Origin: Enterobacter kobei
GTDB taxonomy: Bacteria; Pseudomonadota; Gammaproteobacteria; Enterobacterales; Enterobacteriaceae
Direction of reading: 5' to 3'
Length of the DNA stretch: 64,000 nt
Assembly: GCF_018323985.1 (NCBI RefSeq)
Contig: NZ_AP024590.1
Location: 1,054,001 to 1,118,000, forward strand
The notes beneath the pieces are model-generated. The model was given only the letters and a program-made list of their open reading frames with translations. It made no database searches and was not told the origin of the DNA. Every line of letters starts with the position of its first letter. Position 1 is the first letter of the stretch. The translations under genes and the position numbers were made by a program. Below are positions 61,553 through 64,000 of this stretch, piece after piece.

Positions 61553-61905
61553 AAAGTTTATTATTGTTATTCCCTTTTATGCTTTCAGCATGTTGCTGGG
61601 AGCATCAAATTGCCCTGCATCCCGGTGATGCCTCTATCAATAGAAGTTCTATTTGTATATCTTCATCGGGTGGGAAAAACCTCTCAGGATATGCTTTAGA
61701 TGCAAGAACACTTGATAATCATTATGCCGAGAGAGATTTGGTGGTTTCAGAAACAGTAAATGCACGAACGCCATATTGTTTTAAATTAAATCTTGATTCC
61801 TATATGGAGTATACGCTTTACTACGAATTAGATGATGTTAATTATACGGTTCAGTTTATCACGGATAATTCCCCTATCGTATACACAAAGGCTTATTCTA
61901 ATTAA
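61549..61905 (+). CDS. Putative immunity lipoprotein
   Basis: The 118-residue protein has a lipoprotein signal peptide (KSLLLLFPFMLSACC, lipobox LSAC) and a mature domain rich in beta-prone residues. It resembles lipoproteins predicted as T6SS periplasmic immunity proteins. The start is a TTG at 61549 overlapping the upstream gene by 4 bases, after GGGGAGG. Location, coupling to the metallopeptidase gene and export fit an immunity role; this is inference. Confidence 0.6.
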   Translation: MKSLLLLFPFMLSACCWEHQIALHPGDASINRSSICISSSGGKNLSGYALDARTLDNHYAERDLVVSETVNARTPYCFKLNLDSYMEYTLYYELDDVNYTVQFITDNSPIVYTKAYSN

Positions 61906-61919
61906 TAAGGAAATTAATT

Positions 61920-62396
61920 ATGTCATTACCCGCTTATATGTTTCTTTACGACGAAAATGGTGTTTTGATGCAAGGAGCTTGTGAAGCGCATGGACGCGTC
62001 GGGGCTACCGAAGTGTCAACTTCACAATTTGGTGTTTTTCAGGGGATGGATAATTTCACAGGGCGTTTTAGTGGTTCGCGTCAGCATGAACCCTTCACAT
62101 TCCGTAAAGAGATCGACAAATTAACTCCGTTTTTGTTCATTGCAGTTTGCCAAAGCAAACGTTTTAAAAAAGCTGAGTTTAAATACTATGAAACATCTCC
62201 TGCCGGGATAGAGGTTGAAACATTCAATGTAATTATGGATGAGGTGGGTATCAGCACCTATAATTTCGGTCATGCGTATGCTCCCGGCGCTATTCAGTCG
62301 AATATGAATGAAATCATAGGATTCCGATCAACTAAAATAACAGTGCGTTATTTGCCTGGTAATATTTCATATTCAGATTCCTGGTATGGAGAATAA
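61920..62396 (+). CDS. hcp: Hcp-family type VI secretion tube protein (orphan)
   Basis: Hcp forms the hexameric tube that carries effectors. The 158 residues fit the family: MSLPAYMFLYDENGVLMQGA, TGRFSGSRQHEPFTFRKEID, KSAEFK-like KKAEFKYYETSPAGIEVE and the ending GNISYSDSWYGE, all recognisable against enterobacterial Hcp. It is 14 bases after the lipoprotein gene, same strand. No tss, vgrG or clpV lies in the window, so it is an orphan hcp that probably delivers the linked metallopeptidase. Confidence 0.8.
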   Translation: MSLPAYMFLYDENGVLMQGACEAHGRVGATEVSTSQFGVFQGMDNFTGRFSGSRQHEPFTFRKEIDKLTPFLFIAVCQSKRFKKAEFKYYETSPAGIEVETFNVIMDEVGISTYNFGHAYAPGAIQSNMNEIIGFRSTKITVRYLPGNISYSDSWYGE

Positions 62397-62476
62397 AACT
62401 ATTATTTTAACTGAAGCTTGCAGCGGCTTGATGTTGAATGCAGATATGGCGACGGGCCTGAGCCTGTCGCCTGCCA

Positions 62477-62926
62477 TCAGGCTTTTGCCTGATGGTAATG
62501 ACTCACTCTGAACAAGCGACGGCAGTAATCAAGGAAGTAGCCGTAGGCCGCACCCATCAGCATCGACACCACGATATTCGAACTCACCGCCGCGACAATC
62601 TGCTGCCAGTCTGCGCCCACCGTCAGCAAAATCGCCACGTAAACCGGTGACTGAAAGGTCACATAGGCCGCAATATCTGCCAGATTTTTCATCCAGCCCG
62701 CCGGTGTATAGCGACGCGCCATGCGCATAATCGCATCGCGGTACAGGCCGTAGGGCCAGGCAATCAGGATGTTGACCGGGATTGCCACCAGACGTGACGA
62801 GAGCGACTGCTCAAAGCTCATGCCCGACAGGAAAACCTCAATCAACATGTTCACCACCGAACAGTAGACCACCATGGCAAAGGTGTCGGCCACGGCGTGA
62901 CGCAGGCGTGACTGTGGAGAGAACAT
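62477..62926 (-). CDS. alaE: AlaE, L-alanine exporter
   Basis: AlaE (YgaW) exports L-alanine. The 149 residues equal E. coli AlaE, starting MFSPQSRLRHAVADTFAMVV, with four TM segments. It converges with the hcp gene; hairpins CCATCAGGC-TTTT-GCCTGATGG (62474-62496) overlap its last codons and may aid termination. In E. coli alaE is adjacent to ygaC; the module at 60989-62396 separates them here. Confidence 0.95.
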   Translation of the reverse strand: MFSPQSRLRHAVADTFAMVVYCSVVNMLIEVFLSGMSFEQSLSSRLVAIPVNILIAWPYGLYRDAIMRMARRYTPAGWMKNLADIAAYVTFQSPVYVAILLTVGADWQQIVAAVSSNIVVSMLMGAAYGYFLDYCRRLFRVSHYHQAKA

Positions 62927-63202
62927 GTTAACGCTCCTGTAAGGAAATAATATCGTGTTATTCGCCGATGCAGCCAGCGTAATGAAGGGAGTTGTTTGTC
63001 AGGGATAGAGTATATCGCTACCTGTAAACGCACAATTAGCGATTAATTTTTATTTGTCGCGCTTTTGTAAATAAAATACTCTGCGGACGGACGATTGTTT
63101 AGCGCTGCGTTATTTTGCGCGGGGAGCGGGTTAAATGGCTTTTGAATCAGAGGCTTGAAAAAAGGCGGTGAGTAAGCTCACCGCAGGATGATGAAAGGCT
63201 GC
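62927..63202. other. alaE upstream region
   Basis: No gene seen. In E. coli stpA lies beside alaE here; this stretch has no stpA or remnant. It contains the alaE leader and the terminator of the next gene. Confidence 0.6.
63159..63184 (-). terminator. Terminator of the DUF2158-like gene
   Basis: On the minus strand GCGGTGAG-CTTA-CTCACCGC is followed by CTTTTTTC, 18 bases past the stop at 63203. Confidence 0.85.
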
Positions 63203-63382
63203 TTAACAGACGCCGAAATCGCCGTCTTCTTTATACGGCGTGACGTCCACGGCTTTTAGCGTGAACTTTTCACCCTGTTCATCATTGACGCGTACCGCCA
63301 CGATTTGATCGTCGTTTACTTCGATAACTTTCAGTTTGGGGCCGCCCATACGCGGTTGTACCAGATCGCCTGCTGAAAACAT
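63203..63382 (-). CDS. Small DUF2158/YodC-like protein
   Basis: A 59-residue protein too short to appear in most gene lists. It starts MFSAGDLVQPRMGGPKLKV with AGGAGTGCAAT ribosome site, and ends EDGDFGVC. The GDxVxxxxGGPxxxV pattern fits the DUF2158/YodC family of unknown function. A strong terminator follows and yqaE is divergent. Confidence 0.8.
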   Translation of the reverse strand: MFSAGDLVQPRMGGPKLKVIEVNDDQIVAVRVNDEQGEKFTLKAVDVTPYKEDGDFGVC

Positions 63383-63528
63383 AATTGCACTCCTTCATGA
63401 ATAGTATGACTGCGTAAAGCAGAGTAAAAGCATAAGACGAAACTGGCGATAGCCGCCACAATGACTACGCTTAAAAAGAAATTGTCTTTTTTTACAATAA
63501 CCTGGATTTTGCTTGCAAGGGAGTAGTT

Positions 63529-63687
63529 ATGGGTTTCTGGCGTATTGTTATTACCATTATTCTTCCGCCATTGGGCGTATTGCTGGGAAAAGGCTTCGGC
63601 TGGGCCTTTATTCTGAACATTATCCTGACGCTGCTGGGTTATATCCCCGGTCTTATCCATGCGTTCTGGGTGCAGTCACGTAACTAA
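63529..63687 (+). CDS. yqaE: YqaE, Pmp3-family small membrane protein
   Basis: YqaE is a 52-residue hydrophobic protein of the UPF0057/PMP3 family, with two TM segments (IVITIILPPLGVLLGKGFGW and FILNIILTLLGYIPGLIHAF). The ATG at 63529 follows AAGGGAG. Such proteins affect membrane potential under stress. An opposing frame of 109 codons overlaps it but is a shadow. Confidence 0.93.
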   Translation: MGFWRIVITIILPPLGVLLGKGFGWAFILNIILTLLGYIPGLIHAFWVQSRN

Positions 63688-63698
63688 CCTTTCTTTCC

Positions 63699-63722
63699 GG
63701 CGGGCAGGGCTTCCTGCCCGCC
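63699..63722. terminator. Bidirectional hairpin between yqaE and the chemoreceptor gene
   Basis: GGCGGGCAGG-GCTT-CCTGCCCGCC is a perfect 10-bp stem between convergent genes. Confidence 0.75.
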
Positions 63723-63737
63723 AGTCTTGCTTAACGC

Positions 63738-64000
63738 TTAAAACGTTTCCCAGTTCCCGTCACCCGCACTTGCCGTCGCTACCGCCGGGCGCAGCGTGGT
63801 TTTCGCTTTTGCCGCTGTGGTAACCGGGCGACGCAGCGTGTCGTTCACCTGAAACACGGCCACAGCCTGACGCAACTGATCGGCCTGCTCTTCCAGTGCC
63901 GCTGCGGCGGTGGCGGATTCCTGCACCAGCGCGGCGTTCTGCTGCGTGACGCTGTCCATCTGCGATACCGCCAGGCTTACCTGCTCAATGCCGCGACTCT
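63738..64000 (-). CDS. Methyl-accepting chemotaxis protein, C-terminus (5' end outside window)
   Basis: About 87 C-terminal residues are visible: the signalling-domain end IEQVSLAVSQMDSVTQQNAAL and ESATAAAALEEQADQLRQAV, then a linker ending NWETF. The NWETF pentapeptide is the CheR/CheB docking tail of high-abundance receptors such as Tsr and Tar, so this is a major chemoreceptor. The ligand domain is beyond position 64000. It is not the gene next to yqaE in E. coli K-12. Confidence 0.9.
   Translation of the reverse strand, partial: SRGIEQVSLAVSQMDSVTQQNAALVQESATAAAALEEQADQLRQAVAVFQVNDTLRRPVTTAAKAKTTLRPAVATASAGDGNWETF

Noticed and set aside
63331..63660. Minus-strand frame of 109 codons opposite yqaE
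   Set aside because: yqaE is a clear Pmp3-family gene with a good ribosome site; the opposing frame covers its start region and the promoter gap and lacks similarity.

Overview
The window is chromosomal DNA from a gamma-proteobacterium of the Enterobacteriaceae. Gene content and order match the E. coli/Salmonella segment from the hydrogenase-3 cluster through srl, recA, gshA, emrAB, proU and nrdHIEF to alaE/yqaE. Proteins were compared from memory with E. coli counterparts. Several differences (a cysteine formate dehydrogenase beside hydN, an intact ygaY, inserted toxin cassettes, no stpA) point to an Enterobacter/Kosakonia/Lelliottia/Citrobacter-like genome rather than E. coli; genus cannot be fixed from the sequence alone.

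Layout. 1-13733: formate hydrogenlyase, with fhlA (3' end cut by the window edge) and hypEDCBA on the minus strand, divergent from hycABCDEFGHI. 13839-18008: ascB-ascF and the divergent repressor ascG. 18155-23097: hydN, a cysteine-type fdhF and hypF. 23098-23602: a gene-free, strongly hairpin-forming repeat element with a 17-bp tandem repeat. 23603-27882: norW-norV and divergent norR. 27879-33981: the sorbitol operon srlAEBD-gutM-srlR-gutQ on the minus strand, interrupted between gutM and srlR by a two-gene amidase/immunity cassette bounded by 113-bp perfect direct repeats. 34253-40880: mltB, pncC, recA, recX, alaS, csrA. 41232-41814: tRNA-Ser(GCU) and four tRNA-Arg(ACG). 41927-45206: yqaB, yqaA, gshA, luxS. 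45378-50044: emrB, emrA, emrR and ygaY. 50242-53556: proX, proW, proV. 53912-57654: nrdF, nrdE, nrdI, nrdH. 57837-59702: an AhpD-like gene divergent from a MocR regulator. 59728-60560: ygaM, ygaC. 60989-62396: an AT-rich orphan type VI secretion module (HExxH protein, lipoprotein, Hcp). 62477-64000: alaE, a DUF2158-like gene, yqaE and the C-terminus of a chemoreceptor.

How the genes work together. FhlA with sigma-54 should switch on hyp, hyc and hydN-fdhF-hypF through GG-N10-G(C/A) promoters flanked by palindromic upstream sites. The products form and mature hydrogenase-3, and the linked cysteine FdhF may supply the formate-oxidising subunit. NorR with three GTCA-N3-TGAC sites drives the NO reductase pair NorVW. 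The two inserted modules look like interbacterial antagonism genes: a putative peptidoglycan amidase with a secreted partner, and a putative metallopeptidase with a lipoprotein partner beside an Hcp. No T6SS core genes lie in the window, so delivery would rely on an apparatus elsewhere. The main candidates for undescribed biology are the repeat-bounded cassette in the srl operon, the hcp-linked metallopeptidase module, and the structured repeat between hypF and norW.
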